A DNA stretch of 64,000 nt from JAJRXR01 sp041987545 (GCA_041987545.1 JBHIWH010000002.1:372001-436000); one strand, 5' to 3'; shown: positions 40,802 through 49,304, counted from the first letter of the stretch. Made by a program: numbers and translations. Notes: generated from the sequence alone by a model not told the origin.

Positions 40802-41326
40802 GCCGACACCGGCGGCGGCGAGGCTCGCGGGCAGGGCGGTCCCGACGGGCTCGTGGGCGGCGCTTTCGCAGGCCCGGCGCGGGCGGGGCGATTTGGTCTG
40901 GGTGAGGAAGCTGAACGCGCACTCGGGGCAGCGGTCGTGGCACTGCTCGTGCCCGCTCAGGTCGTAGTGACAGACCGGGCACTCGCCGGGGATCATGGTG
41001 CGTCGGCACTCGGGGCAGACGGGCTCGTCGGGCGCGGCGCCGGCGAGCGACGCGGCGCAGTGCGGGCAGCAGCCCGGGCGGTACCGGGGCAGGGCGGCGA
41101 TGAACGCCCCCACCCCCACCACCATCGCGGTGTACGGGTAGAGGATGACCTGCATGCCCTGGATGTACCAGGTCGGCCTGATGAGGCGGAGCTGGTAGTG
41201 GGCCAGTCCGATGAGGACGAGGATGGCGGCGCCCAGGAGGACGACGCCCAGACCGATCGCGCGGCGGCGGTATCGGGCCGCCGGGATCCAGACCGCCAGG
41301 GCGTAGCCGACGAAGAACGGGATCAT
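40733..41326 (-). CDS. Membrane protein with tandem zinc ribbons
   Basis: This 197-aa protein has three membrane helices (residues 1-16, 22-42 and 58-78). Two cysteine clusters follow: CCPHC ... CPECR at about residues 86-108 and CPVCHYDL ... CPECAF at about 116-138. The second is the ribbon shared by four genes in the window. The last 50 residues are rich in Pro, Ala, Arg and Gln, and 69 bases of the coding sequence lie opposite the 3' end of the GldG-like gene, so the tail may be a read-through extension. The start at 41326 gives a normal first helix. Confidence 0.68.
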   Translation of the reverse strand: MIPFFVGYALAVWIPAARYRRRAIGLGVVLLGAAILVLIGLAHYQLRLIRPTWYIQGMQVILYPYTAMVVGVGAFIAALPRYRPGCCPHCAASLAGAAPDEPVCPECRRTMIPGECPVCHYDLSGHEQCHDRCPECAFSFLTQTKSPRPRRACESAAHEPVGTALPASLAAAGVGLSPGQAPHGAHRQDEQRQTRDQ

Positions 41327-41392
41327 GGGCGTCTCATTGTTCGCAGGAAGGGCGGGGGAGGATGAGGAGGAGTAGGAAGCCCCTCACCCCGG

Positions 41393-41415
41393 CCCTCTCC
41401 CCGAAGGGGAGAGGG
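41393..41415. repeat. CCCTCTCCCC-type palindrome
   Basis: CCCTCTCCCC and GGGGAGAGGG form a perfect 10-bp stem with a GAA loop, preceded by CCTCACCCCGG. The element lies between the DUF444 gene and the zinc-ribbon gene. Palindromes of this wording are scattered in many bacterial genomes. It could also end transcription of the DUF444 gene, although no T-run follows. Confidence 0.65.
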
Positions 41416-41425
41416 AGGGAGGCGG

Positions 41426-42544
41426 CTATCGGCCCTGCTTGAAGAAGGCGCCGAGGGAGTCGTAGATGTCGTCCTTGGTGTTGACCTTGGACGTGATGAG
41501 CCTGGGGCCTGCGTCGTCGGCGAGGTTGTCGGGGAAGGCCTCGCGGAGGACGTTGATGAAGTTGCCCGAGCCGTAGGCGCTGGCGACCTGGCAGTAGCCG
41601 AACATGTTGGCGCGGGGGACGAGCTGGTCCTGGATGAGGTTGACGCACTGGCGGTTGTCGGCCTCGGAGGAGTTGTCGCCGTCGGAGAAGTGGAAGAGGT
41701 AGATGTTCCAGGCGGCGGGGTCGTAGGAGGTGTCGAGCAGCTCCTTGCAGCACTGGTAGGCCGAGGAGATGCGGGTGCCGCCGTCCTCGCGGAGGCTGAA
41801 GAACGTCTTGCGATCGACCTCGGCGGCGCGGACGTCGTGGACGATGAAACGGCTCTCGATGCCCTCGTAGTTCCGCCTCAGCCACGTATCGATCCAGAAT
41901 GCCTCGAGGCGCACGAGTTCCTTCTGCTCGTCGCCCATGGAGCCCGAGACGTCCATCATGTAGACGATGACGGCGTTGGACTGGGGCTTCTTGACCTGCT
42001 GGAAGGAGCGGAAGCGGAGGTCTTCCTTGACCGGGATGATGACGGGGTTGTCCGGGTCGTAGTCGCCCATCATGAGCTGGCGCTTGAGCGCCTCTCGGTA
42101 CGAGCGTTTAAAGTGGCGGAGCGAGGCGGGGCCCGTCTGGCGGATGCCCGTGAACTTGTTGGCGATCGTCTGGAGCTGGTGCTCGCCCTTGGGCTCGATG
42201 CGGGGGAGTTCGAGCTCCTCGGCGAGGATGTCGGCCAGCTCGTCGAGGGAGACGTCCACCTCGAGGATGTGCTGGCCCTCGTCGTCGCCGCCGGAGTTGT
42301 CGCCCGACGCTGGTTGTGCGCCGACCTTGTCGCCCTCGTCGCCCTCGCCCATGCCGACACCCTGGGAGTTGTCGCCGTAGCGGAACGTGGGGATATCGAT
42401 GTCGTGGACGGGGATGGAGACGAGGCGCTTGCCCTCGCGGCCGATGAGCTCGTGGCGTGAGAGGAATCGGCGGAGGTCCTTGCGGATCTTGCCCCGGACG
42501 ATCTGGCGGAATCGCTGGTGGTCCTGCTCGATCTTCGAGACCAT
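41426..42544 (-). CDS. DUF444 (YeaH/YhbH) family VWA protein
   Basis: The 372-aa cytosolic protein matches YeaH/YhbH. The N-terminal DHQRFRQIVRGKIRKDLRRF and IPTFRYGDN (here GVGMGEGDEG follows) are typical. The C-terminal von Willebrand A domain has a MIDAS motif MMDVSGSMGDEQKEL and the conserved EDGGTRISSAYQ. In enterobacteria yeaH sits beside yeaG (PrkA kinase) and in Bacillus yhbH is a sporulation gene; neither prkA nor spoVR is nearby. The start at 42544 has AAGGA 7 bases upstream; the in-frame ATG at 42610 has none. The remaining length matches the family (about 380-430 aa) at its short end. Confidence 0.92.
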   Translation of the reverse strand: MVSKIEQDHQRFRQIVRGKIRKDLRRFLSRHELIGREGKRLVSIPVHDIDIPTFRYGDNSQGVGMGEGDEGDKVGAQPASGDNSGGDDEGQHILEVDVSLDELADILAEELELPRIEPKGEHQLQTIANKFTGIRQTGPASLRHFKRSYREALKRQLMMGDYDPDNPVIIPVKEDLRFRSFQQVKKPQSNAVIVYMMDVSGSMGDEQKELVRLEAFWIDTWLRRNYEGIESRFIVHDVRAAEVDRKTFFSLREDGGTRISSAYQCCKELLDTSYDPAAWNIYLFHFSDGDNSSEADNRQCVNLIQDQLVPRANMFGYCQVASAYGSGNFINVLREAFPDNLADDAGPRLITSKVNTKDDIYDSLGAFFKQGR

Positions 42545-42622
42545 GGGCCGTCCTTGCCTCCGTGACTCTGTACGCCCCCAAGCATCGGTCAGATCGCGGG
42601 GATCTGCCAACGAAACGGGCGT

Positions 42623-43570
42623 TCAGGCTTTCGCGGGCTCGGGATGGGCGTCGCGTCGGTGCTGGCGGAGGCGCTGGGTGACGGCCAAGAGGGCGGCGAA
42701 GCCGAGGGGGACGGCGAGGACGACCTCGGCCGCTCGGTTGATGAGGTCGGCCGACAGGGCCACCGGGATCGTGAGGCCCGAGGCCTTGCCGACGACGCCG
42801 ACGGCCCACTCGCGGACGCCCAGGCCGTTGCCGGCGAACGGGACGAGCTGGGCGACCTGGCTGGCGGTGGTGACGAGGACGACGTCGGCGAGCGCGAGGT
42901 CGGCGCCGAGGATCTGGAAGCAGAGGGCGTAGCGGGCGACCCAGACGAGGATGTCGAGGTAGCGGAGCGTGAGGGCGCCGAGGAGCCGGGCGGCGGGCGT
43001 CCATCTCGTCGCGGCGACGAGGGCGGCGAGGCCGACGGCGCCCGCGGGGGCGCATGTGGCGGCGACGACCCAGCCGACGCCCGGGATGCCGCGGATGGCG
43101 ACGGCGACGGCGAGGAGCGCGCCGATGGAGATCGCCGACAAGGCCATGCTCTCGACGAGAGCGCGGGCCGAGTCGCGGACGCGGATGTCGTTGACGCGCT
43201 TGTGGTAGGCGATGCGGCCCATGAGGCCGGGCTTCATGGGCAAGAAGTTGAGGAGCCAGGCGGTGAAGATGAGTTGGTTCATCTCGACCAGGCCCACGCG
43301 GCCGTAGCGGATCATGATGAACCAGAGGGACGTGGCGATGAGCACCAGGTTGGCCGCGGGGAGCGCCGCGAGCGCGGCGATCATCCAGGCGGGCGCGTCG
43401 GCGGCGTGGTCGGCGGCCTGTGCGAGGTCCTCGCGCCGGACGCCGACGGCGGCGAGCGCGAGGGCGAACAGCGAGACCGAGATCGCGAACCCGAAGACGC
43501 GCTTGAGCAGGGGGCGGCTCCCCGGCGGCGGGGCGGCGTCTTCGTCCGGCTCGGCGGCGGGCGTGGTCAT
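42623..43570 (-). CDS. UPF0104/lysylphosphatidylglycerol synthase-type membrane protein
   Basis: This 315-aa polytopic membrane protein has about eight hydrophobic helices. Its flippase-like pattern includes IFTAWLLNFLPMKPGLMGRIAYHKRVN, given here in parts as LLNFLPMKPG and GRIAYHKR, and VPFAGNGLGVREWAV. These correspond to the glycine- and proline-rich loops of the UPF0104/AglD-like integral domain (flippase part of MprF without the synthase). It may move lipids or lipid-linked sugars. The ATG at 43570 overlaps the preceding gene's stop by 4 bases (ATGA). Confidence 0.8.
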   Translation of the reverse strand: MTTPAAEPDEDAAPPPGSRPLLKRVFGFAISVSLFALALAAVGVRREDLAQAADHAADAPAWMIAALAALPAANLVLIATSLWFIMIRYGRVGLVEMNQLIFTAWLLNFLPMKPGLMGRIAYHKRVNDIRVRDSARALVESMALSAISIGALLAVAVAIRGIPGVGWVVAATCAPAGAVGLAALVAATRWTPAARLLGALTLRYLDILVWVARYALCFQILGADLALADVVLVTTASQVAQLVPFAGNGLGVREWAVGVVGKASGLTIPVALSADLINRAAEVVLAVPLGFAALLAVTQRLRQHRRDAHPEPAKA

Positions 43571-46239
43571 TGCTCCTGGGCCTGGCGCTGCTGCTCCTCG
43601 GCGCGGCGGCGGAGGAAGCCGAGCGTCGGGCCCGAGATCGTCTCGAGGTTCGACCCGACTGTCGCGTACCCGAAGCCCTGGGCCCGGTACCGGTCGATCA
43701 GGAGCACCGCGATCGGCGCGACACGGGGCGTGTTCGTCGAGGCGAGGACCGTGAGCAGGGGGTCCTCGGGGCCGATGCTCCGCGTGAAGAGCATCGCGAT
43801 GATCTCGAGCTCCGTGACGCTCTGGGCCGCCTGGAGACGCTCGGCGATGGACTTGCGGATGGCGGTTTCGAACGGCGCCATCTCCTTGGCCATCCTGGCC
43901 TGGGGCAGGACGGCCAGCATCATCGCCCGGTCGAGCGGGTCGCTCCGCTCGTAGCGCTCGACGGCGGCCTGGACCATGTCCTCGATCGCGGTCGGGTCGG
44001 GCGGGTCGGTCGGCTCGGGCGTGTTCGCGGCCCGGGGTGAGGGGGCGCCGGGGGAGTCGAAGGTAGACGCGGGCGCGGGGGCCGAGACCGCCTGCTCGCG
44101 GAGGAGCATCGCGCGGACGCCGAAGAGCGTGTTGGGGAGGGCGTCGCGCGGGTCGTGGCGGAGGCGCCGCGCGAGCTCCTCGGGCGGCATGGTCGCGCTG
44201 GGCATGGCCAGGCGGACGACGGAGCGCGTGGTCTCGGTGCTCAGGCAGAGCGGGCCCGGGAGCATGGCGCCCTGCTCGCCGGCCGAGCGGAAGCCCTGGA
44301 CGAGGCGCCACCTCTGGCGCATGGTGGCGCCTGCGTTGACGTCGAGCAGCCACTGAGTGAACGCGGAGTCGGCGAGCACCTCGACCTCGAGGATCTCGAG
44401 CGGCATGAGCCGGAGGCGCCTGTCGAGGTCGAGCACGAGCGGCTGCGGGTCTCCCCGGAAGCTGCCGGTCTCGGTGTCGAGCTTGGGCTGGAGGAGGAGG
44501 CGCGAGGAGATGGGTCGGGCCGAGCCGAGCGCGAGTGGGATCGGGGCGACGTTCTGGATCCGGACGAGGAGGCGGGCTCGGTCGGTCGCGTCGATGGTGG
44601 TCTTGACGGGCTCGACGCGGATGGCCATGAACTCGAGCGAGTCGCGGGCGATCCGATCGATCAGAGGATTGACCCTCGAGGCGAACTCGGTCATCCGGCG
44701 CCCGTCCTCGGAGAGGAGGCGGTCCGAGGCGCCCAGCTGATCGATCTTCGTGCGCGCCCAGCAGCCGATCGGCGTGATGGGCTCCGTGCGGACGATCTGG
44801 AGGTAGTGGTCCGCGGCGGCGGCGTCGTCGCCCCGGGACAGCGCGATCTCGGCCTCGAGCAGCGTGCGGCCGATCGCGGATTGGATGAGCCTGAGCTGCT
44901 CCTCGGCGGAGTCGGCGCGGCCCAGGCGGAGGGAGATCCAGGGGACGAGCCCGGCGATCGCGTCGCGGACCTCGGGGGCGATGCCCGAGAAGTTCTGCAG
45001 GGCCTGGGCGCTCTCCTCGGGGTTGGCCCCGACGAGCATGCGGACGAAGTGCACGATGTTGAACAGGTTCGAGATCTCGGCGACCGCCCGGAGCTTGGCC
45101 TGCTCGTCGGTGGATTGGGCGGCGGCGACGAGGGCTTGGACGGTCTCCTCGGCGCCGGCGTTGAGGTCGGCGAGGGCAGCGGCGAGCGACTGCTGGTCGC
45201 CGACCGAGGCGGCGGCGAAGATCCTGACGCGGTCGAGCGTCGGGTCGAGCCGGACCTCCTCGGGCGGCGTGAAGTCGATGATCGGCATCTCGGAGGCGCG
45301 GGCGACGGCGAGGTTGACCGCGGTCTGGGAGCGGAGGCGGGCGAGCCTGTCGTTGAGCGCGTCCAGGACGGCCTGCGGGCCGTCGGTGTGCCACAGGTAG
45401 ATGAAGTCCCGCTCGTCGACCGCCATGCCCGCGCCCCCCGAGCGGCGGCGGATGATGCTCCCGTTGTTGGCGAAGCGGCGGGCCTGCTCGAACACGCCCT
45501 GCCGGGCGAGGTGGCGGCCGATCGTGTCGTGGATGTTGGGATCGACCGGGTCGGCGTAGAGGAGGTTGACGAGCATCTCGAACTGCTCGGCGGGGACCTG
45601 GCGGCGCTCGGCGTGGAACGAGGCCGCCATCGCGGCGGCCTCCTTGTTGGTCATGTCCAGGCTCGTCGCCTGCGAGAGGCGGCGGACGAATCCGCGCTCG
45701 TCGCCCAGCTCGCGTGCGAGCAGGGCGGCGTCGAGGGCCAGACGCGAGCGGATGGCCGGGTCCAGGCCCTCGCCGTCGCGCCCGAGGAAGCGGTCGTACG
45801 CGTCGAGGCGCTCCTCCGCGGTCTGGCGTCGGGTGATCAGCGCGGTGATAAGCCGCAGCTGGGCGACGCTGTCGCGCGGGTCCAGCTCGACGAGCTTGCG
45901 GGTCGCCTCGAGCAGGAGGTCCTGGTCGGTCGAGCTCCACGCCGCGGCGGCGAGGAGGTGGCGGAGCTCGAGGTCGTCGGGGTCGAGGGCGGCGGCGAAG
46001 GCGAGCACGCGGTAGGCCAGCTCGAAGTCGCGCGAGGAGATGTCCTGCTGCATGCCGAGGTCCAGCAGGACGAGCTGGGTGAGCAGGTCGGAGACGTAGG
46101 GGGCGCGCGGGTCGTCGCGGGTCGCGGTCGCGGGCTGGGCGGGGGCCGGCCGGGCGGTCGCCGTCAGGGCGAGGGCGGCGGCGAGGCCAGCGCCCAGGAG
46201 GCGAGCAGCACGCCGAGTCCGATGAGCACGCTCAGGCAC
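43567..46239 (-). CDS. Large exported protein with helical (TPR-like) repeats
   Basis: This 890-aa protein has a signal peptide (residues 10-40, RLLGAGLAAALALTATARPAPAQ). A long alpha-helical region follows (about 60-560) with TPR-like segments (RDFELAYRVLAFAAALDPDDLELRHLLAAA read in parts, AWSSTDQDLLLEATRKLVELDP, AARRLGDE-like turns). A beta-rich region at about 590-700 and a helical C-terminus complete it. Not assigned to a named family. GTG at 46239 has GGAG 9 bases upstream; this start lies inside the 3' end of the 46164-46490 gene in another frame. It is coupled to the downstream flippase-like gene. Tandem helical repeats suggest a scaffold at the outer face of the membrane. Confidence 0.75.
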   Translation of the reverse strand: MPERAHRTRRAARLLGAGLAAALALTATARPAPAQPATATRDDPRAPYVSDLLTQLVLLDLGMQQDISSRDFELAYRVLAFAAALDPDDLELRHLLAAAAWSSTDQDLLLEATRKLVELDPRDSVAQLRLITALITRRQTAEERLDAYDRFLGRDGEGLDPAIRSRLALDAALLARELGDERGFVRRLSQATSLDMTNKEAAAMAASFHAERRQVPAEQFEMLVNLLYADPVDPNIHDTIGRHLARQGVFEQARRFANNGSIIRRRSGGAGMAVDERDFIYLWHTDGPQAVLDALNDRLARLRSQTAVNLAVARASEMPIIDFTPPEEVRLDPTLDRVRIFAAASVGDQQSLAAALADLNAGAEETVQALVAAAQSTDEQAKLRAVAEISNLFNIVHFVRMLVGANPEESAQALQNFSGIAPEVRDAIAGLVPWISLRLGRADSAEEQLRLIQSAIGRTLLEAEIALSRGDDAAAADHYLQIVRTEPITPIGCWARTKIDQLGASDRLLSEDGRRMTEFASRVNPLIDRIARDSLEFMAIRVEPVKTTIDATDRARLLVRIQNVAPIPLALGSARPISSRLLLQPKLDTETGSFRGDPQPLVLDLDRRLRLMPLEILEVEVLADSAFTQWLLDVNAGATMRQRWRLVQGFRSAGEQGAMLPGPLCLSTETTRSVVRLAMPSATMPPEELARRLRHDPRDALPNTLFGVRAMLLREQAVSAPAPASTFDSPGAPSPRAANTPEPTDPPDPTAIEDMVQAAVERYERSDPLDRAMMLAVLPQARMAKEMAPFETAIRKSIAERLQAAQSVTELEIIAMLFTRSIGPEDPLLTVLASTNTPRVAPIAVLLIDRYRAQGFGYATVGSNLETISGPTLGFLRRRAEEQQRQAQEQ

Positions 46240-46490
46240 GAGAGGATCTCCGCGGCCCAGACGACCCCGCGCGAGGCGAGGGGGAAGAGGCGGTCGGCCA
46301 GACAGTATGTGAACACGAGCGACCCGGAGGCGATGCCCGCGATGGCCCCGGCCAGCCGCTGGGCGGGGGAGAGACCGAGCCATGGGCCGCCGACCTCGAG
46401 GACCCACAGCCCGCCAATGACCAGCGCCGCCCCCCAGGGGGTCGCCACGAGGGCGAGGAGGGCGAGGCTTGCTGATCGTCGGATACGCAC
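46164..46490 (-). CDS. Small four-helix membrane protein
   Basis: The 108-aa protein is almost entirely hydrophobic: helices at about residues 7-30 (LALLALVATPWGAALVIGGLW), 43-62 (LAGAIAGIASGSLVFTYCLA), 72-80 and 82-103 (ILSCLSVLIGLGVLLASWAL). Function unknown. It starts at GTG 46490 with AAGGGGA 6 bases upstream. Its last 76 bases also encode, in another frame, the start and signal peptide of the 890-aa exported protein, so the two are probably translated together. Confidence 0.65.
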   Translation of the reverse strand: MRIRRSASLALLALVATPWGAALVIGGLWVLEVGGPWLGLSPAQRLAGAIAGIASGSLVFTYCLADRLFPLASRGVVWAAEILSCLSVLIGLGVLLASWALASPPPSP

Positions 46491-46588
46491 GAGGGTCCCC
46501 TTGATGTTCGCGGCCCGGAAGGGATCGGGCGACGGGGAGCCTAGCGGGTTCTCGGACCGGGCACCGGGGATCGTGCGGGTCGACGAGG

Positions 46589-47713
46589 TCAGTCGCGGGG
46601 CGCCTCGCCGTTGTCGGCCGCGTCCTCCAGGCCCTCGTCCACGATCTCCTCGGCCTCCTCCCGCTCCTCGGGGCCGGCATCGGGGCGCGGCGGGGACGGG
46701 TCGGAGAGCACGAGGTCGGCGAGGATCGCGAAGTGGTCCGAGCCGGGGATCTCGAGGCGGCGCATGTCGGCGACGGCGAAGCCCGGGGAGACGAACACGT
46801 GATCGACCGGGTAGCGGAGGAGCCGGTAGCGGGCGTGGTAGGTGTTGTAGAAGCCTCGGCCGACGCGTGGATCGCGGAGGCCGCTGAGCTCCTGGAAGAG
46901 ACGTGTCGTACGCGACCAGGCGACGTCGTTGAAGTCACCCGCGACGATCCACGCGCCGTCGGCGCGGTCGGCGATCTGCCTGGCCACCAGGACGAGCTCG
47001 GCGTCGCGGATGCGGCTGTCGTAGCGCCCGTCCTGGTCGTCGCCATCGTGGTCGCGACGGAGGCCCGGGGGCGTGGGGTGGACTCCGACGATGTTGATGC
47101 GCCGACCACCTTCGAGCTCGACGGCCGCGTGGATCGACGGGCGCTTCTCGGAGACGAGCTCGCGGACTTCCGCGCCGACGAGTGGCAGCTTCGACCAGAA
47201 CGCGATGCCCAGGCCGTCCTCACGGACGTCGTCGGCGTGGCGCCCGAACCGTTCGCGGAGGGGCGCGAGCGCGTCGGCCCAGACGCTGTCGATCTCGATG
47301 AGCAGGAGGACGTCGGGGTCGGTGTCCTCGATCATGCCGGCGACCTCGTCGTGGCGGTCGTTGTCCACCTCGAGGTTGGCGACGAGCACTCGGAGGTCCG
47401 CCGGGGCGCTCGAACCGGCGACGGTGGTCGGCCAGAGACGCGTGTAGGGGGCGATCCGGGAGGCCTGCCAGGCGAGGGCGGCCAGGAGCAGCGCGCCGGC
47501 GATGGGGATGTCGATCCGCCAGCCGCGGAACAGCGCGAGGGCGGCGAGCATCGCAAGAACGACCAGGCAGGCGACAGCGACATGCACGCGCGGGAAGTCC
47601 CAGCCGCGGACGAGCCAGGCGCCGACGGGGAAGAAAGGCAGGAGCGTGCCGACGACCAGAAACAAGCCCAGGGCGTGCACGCCGATGGTCGTGATAAGCC
47701 ACACCGGCTTCAT
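46589..47713 (-). CDS. Membrane-anchored endonuclease/exonuclease/phosphatase (EEP) family protein
   Basis: The 374-aa protein has three membrane helices (about residues 8-30, 42-60 and 68-84). An EEP domain follows with LRVLVANLEVDN, DVLLLIEID (metal Glu), INIVGVHPTP, VAGDFNDVAW, RYPVDHVFVS and GSDHFAILADL (general-base Asp-His). All catalytic motifs are present, so it is probably an active Mg-dependent phosphodiesterase or phosphatase acting outside the membrane. The C-terminus is acidic (EEREEAEEIVDEGLED). GGAGG lies 4 bases before the ATG. A secreted EEP protein with a dockerin-like tail is encoded just upstream. Confidence 0.9.
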   Translation of the reverse strand: MKPVWLITTIGVHALGLFLVVGTLLPFFPVGAWLVRGWDFPRVHVAVACLVVLAMLAALALFRGWRIDIPIAGALLLAALAWQASRIAPYTRLWPTTVAGSSAPADLRVLVANLEVDNDRHDEVAGMIEDTDPDVLLLIEIDSVWADALAPLRERFGRHADDVREDGLGIAFWSKLPLVGAEVRELVSEKRPSIHAAVELEGGRRINIVGVHPTPPGLRRDHDGDDQDGRYDSRIRDAELVLVARQIADRADGAWIVAGDFNDVAWSRTTRLFQELSGLRDPRVGRGFYNTYHARYRLLRYPVDHVFVSPGFAVADMRRLEIPGSDHFAILADLVLSDPSPPRPDAGPEEREEAEEIVDEGLEDAADNGEAPRD

Positions 47714-47741
47714 GTCACCTCCGCGCGCGCCCCGGGCGGGG

Positions 47742-47747
47742 AGTGTA
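47742..47747 (-). promoter_or_regulatory. -10 hexamer TACACT upstream of the membrane EEP gene
   Basis: TACACT on the minus strand lies 28 bases before the ATG at 47713; the leader ends in GGAGGTGAC. The same hexamer and spacing occur at 49299-49304. Confidence 0.45.
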
Positions 47748-47755
47748 GACGGAGG

Positions 47756-49270
47756 CTACGGGCAGCCGGCGGCGAAGACGGACAGGAACTCGATGACGTC
47801 GGAGAAGTCGTAGACACCGAGCGGCTCGGCGAGGTCGGCGGCGCCCTGCATGCCCGCGAAGGCGCTCAGGAAGGCGAGGATGTCGGAGAAGTCCAGCTCT
47901 CCGAACGGCTCGGCCAGGTCGGCGGCCGAGCAGCCGTCGGTGAAGAGGGCGGTCACGACGATCTCGAGGGTGGGCGTGTCCGGGTCGTCGGAGCTGACGA
48001 GGACGAGGCCCTCGAAGAAGCCGGGCGATGCCGGCGTGACGGTGATGGTGTGCTCGGCGCTGTCGCCCGCGGCGAGCTCGAAGTTCGCCCCGGGCGCGTC
48101 GATGCCGGGCGAGGCAAGCAGCTGGTAGTCAAGCTCGTCGATGCCGCCCGCGCCCCAGCGGGCGATGTCGGCGGCGTTGGCGATCGTGAGCGCGGCCGAG
48201 GCGGGGGCGCCCGAGGGGACGGCGCCCAGGTCCAGGACGGCCGGGGCGGAGACCTTGGCGGGGACGGCCAGATCGACGTACACGGGCAGGTGCCCGCTCT
48301 GGCCCCCGGTGGTCTGGATGAGGGCGAGGGCGATGGCGGGGCCGACCATGGTGTTGCCGTTGACGGTCAGGCCGAGGTTGTACGAGGAGCCGTCGTTGCC
48401 CCAGCACCGGTGCGAGTGGTTCGGGTCGTCCCAGGTGACGGTGGAGTACGGCGTGCCGGCGTCGCCGATGTAGTGCGTGCTCTCGTTGTCGATGAGCGAG
48501 GCGGAGAGGAGGAGCTGGTCGTAGCGGTCGTCCATGCCGCCGCCGCCGTTGGGGTCCTGAGAGTGGACGAAGCGGTAGGACGAGTTGTTCTGCCAGGAGC
48601 CTGGGGTGGCGATGGGGTCGAAGAAGCGGCCGTCGTTGTTGGCCTGGGCGCCGACGAGTTCCTGATATGCGGCCTGGCCCGAGGACTGGATGTTGAAGTC
48701 GCCGCCGAGGATGAAGGACCAGCCGTCGGGGAGGCTCTCGGCGTCGCCGCGGATGGCCTGGGCCTCGAGGAGGCGGCGGGCCCTGTCGTCTGAACTGCTG
48801 CCCGCCTTCATGTGCGACGAGTAGTAGGCGATGGTGGCGTCGTCCGAGGCGTAGCCGTAGGGCAGGAAGTCGTAGCGGTTGGTATCGCGGGGCTGGGCGG
48901 GGGGCGGGGCGCCGAGGGCGACGATGGTCATGCCGAGGAAGGCGACGCGGGACTGGCGGTAGAACATCGCGTTGTCGGTGTCGCGGCCGTCGACGAAGGG
49001 GGCGGCGGCCCAGTCGCCGGGCGAGCCGGGGGCGGTGTTCAGGATGCTGACAAAGGCGTCGACGGCGCCCTGGGAGAGGATCTCCTGGACGGCGATGACG
49101 TCGGGGTCGAGGGAGCGGCCCTCGAAGACGCCGTAGATCGAGGTCTGGAAGGCGGCGTCGCGCCCGCCGGCGTAGTTGGTGATGTTCCACGTGACGACGC
49201 GGAGGCCGTCGCCGGCGAGGGCGGTGGAGGACAGCAGGAGGGCGAGGGCGCCCAGGGCGGTACGTCTCAT
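47756..49270 (-). CDS. Secreted EEP-family nuclease-like protein with C-terminal GC-type dockerin module
   Basis: The 504-aa protein has a signal peptide (residues 1-19, TALGALALLLSSTALA). An EEP domain follows with LRVVTWNITNYAGG, VIAVQEILS, SFILGGDFNIQ and SGHLPVYVDL (SDH reads SGH). A beta-sandwich domain of about 100 residues comes next (LDLGAVPSGAPASAALTIAN, FFEGLVLVSSDDPDTPT). The C-terminal 58-residue module runs from Cys to the terminal GCP (47756-47932) with two repeats, ADLAEPFGELDFSDILAFL and ADLAEPLGVYDFSDVIEFL. The start at 49270 gives a clean signal peptide and has GGAG 10 bases upstream. Likely an extracellular nuclease or phosphatase displayed through the tail. Confidence 0.88.
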   Translation of the reverse strand: MRRTALGALALLLSSTALAGDGLRVVTWNITNYAGGRDAAFQTSIYGVFEGRSLDPDVIAVQEILSQGAVDAFVSILNTAPGSPGDWAAAPFVDGRDTDNAMFYRQSRVAFLGMTIVALGAPPPAQPRDTNRYDFLPYGYASDDATIAYYSSHMKAGSSSDDRARRLLEAQAIRGDAESLPDGWSFILGGDFNIQSSGQAAYQELVGAQANNDGRFFDPIATPGSWQNNSSYRFVHSQDPNGGGGMDDRYDQLLLSASLIDNESTHYIGDAGTPYSTVTWDDPNHSHRCWGNDGSSYNLGLTVNGNTMVGPAIALALIQTTGGQSGHLPVYVDLAVPAKVSAPAVLDLGAVPSGAPASAALTIANAADIARWGAGGIDELDYQLLASPGIDAPGANFELAAGDSAEHTITVTPASPGFFEGLVLVSSDDPDTPTLEIVVTALFTDGCSAADLAEPFGELDFSDILAFLSAFAGMQGAADLAEPLGVYDFSDVIEFLSVFAAGCP

Positions 49271-49298
49271 CGGGTTCGGACTCCGGGGTGAGGGCCCG

Positions 49299-49304
49299 AG
49301 TGTA
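49299..49304 (-). promoter_or_regulatory. -10 hexamer TACACT, followed by CGGG, before a dockerin-tagged gene
   Basis: It lies 28 bases before the ATG at 49270 on the minus strand, with GGAG in the leader. TACACTCGGG matches TACGCTCGGG before two other genes of the tagged family. Confidence 0.5.

Noticed and set aside
46240..47223. N-terminal extension of the 890-aa exported protein
   Set aside because: The upstream open frame runs through the small membrane gene and the EEP gene in other frames. GTG 46239 has an RBS and gives a signal peptide.
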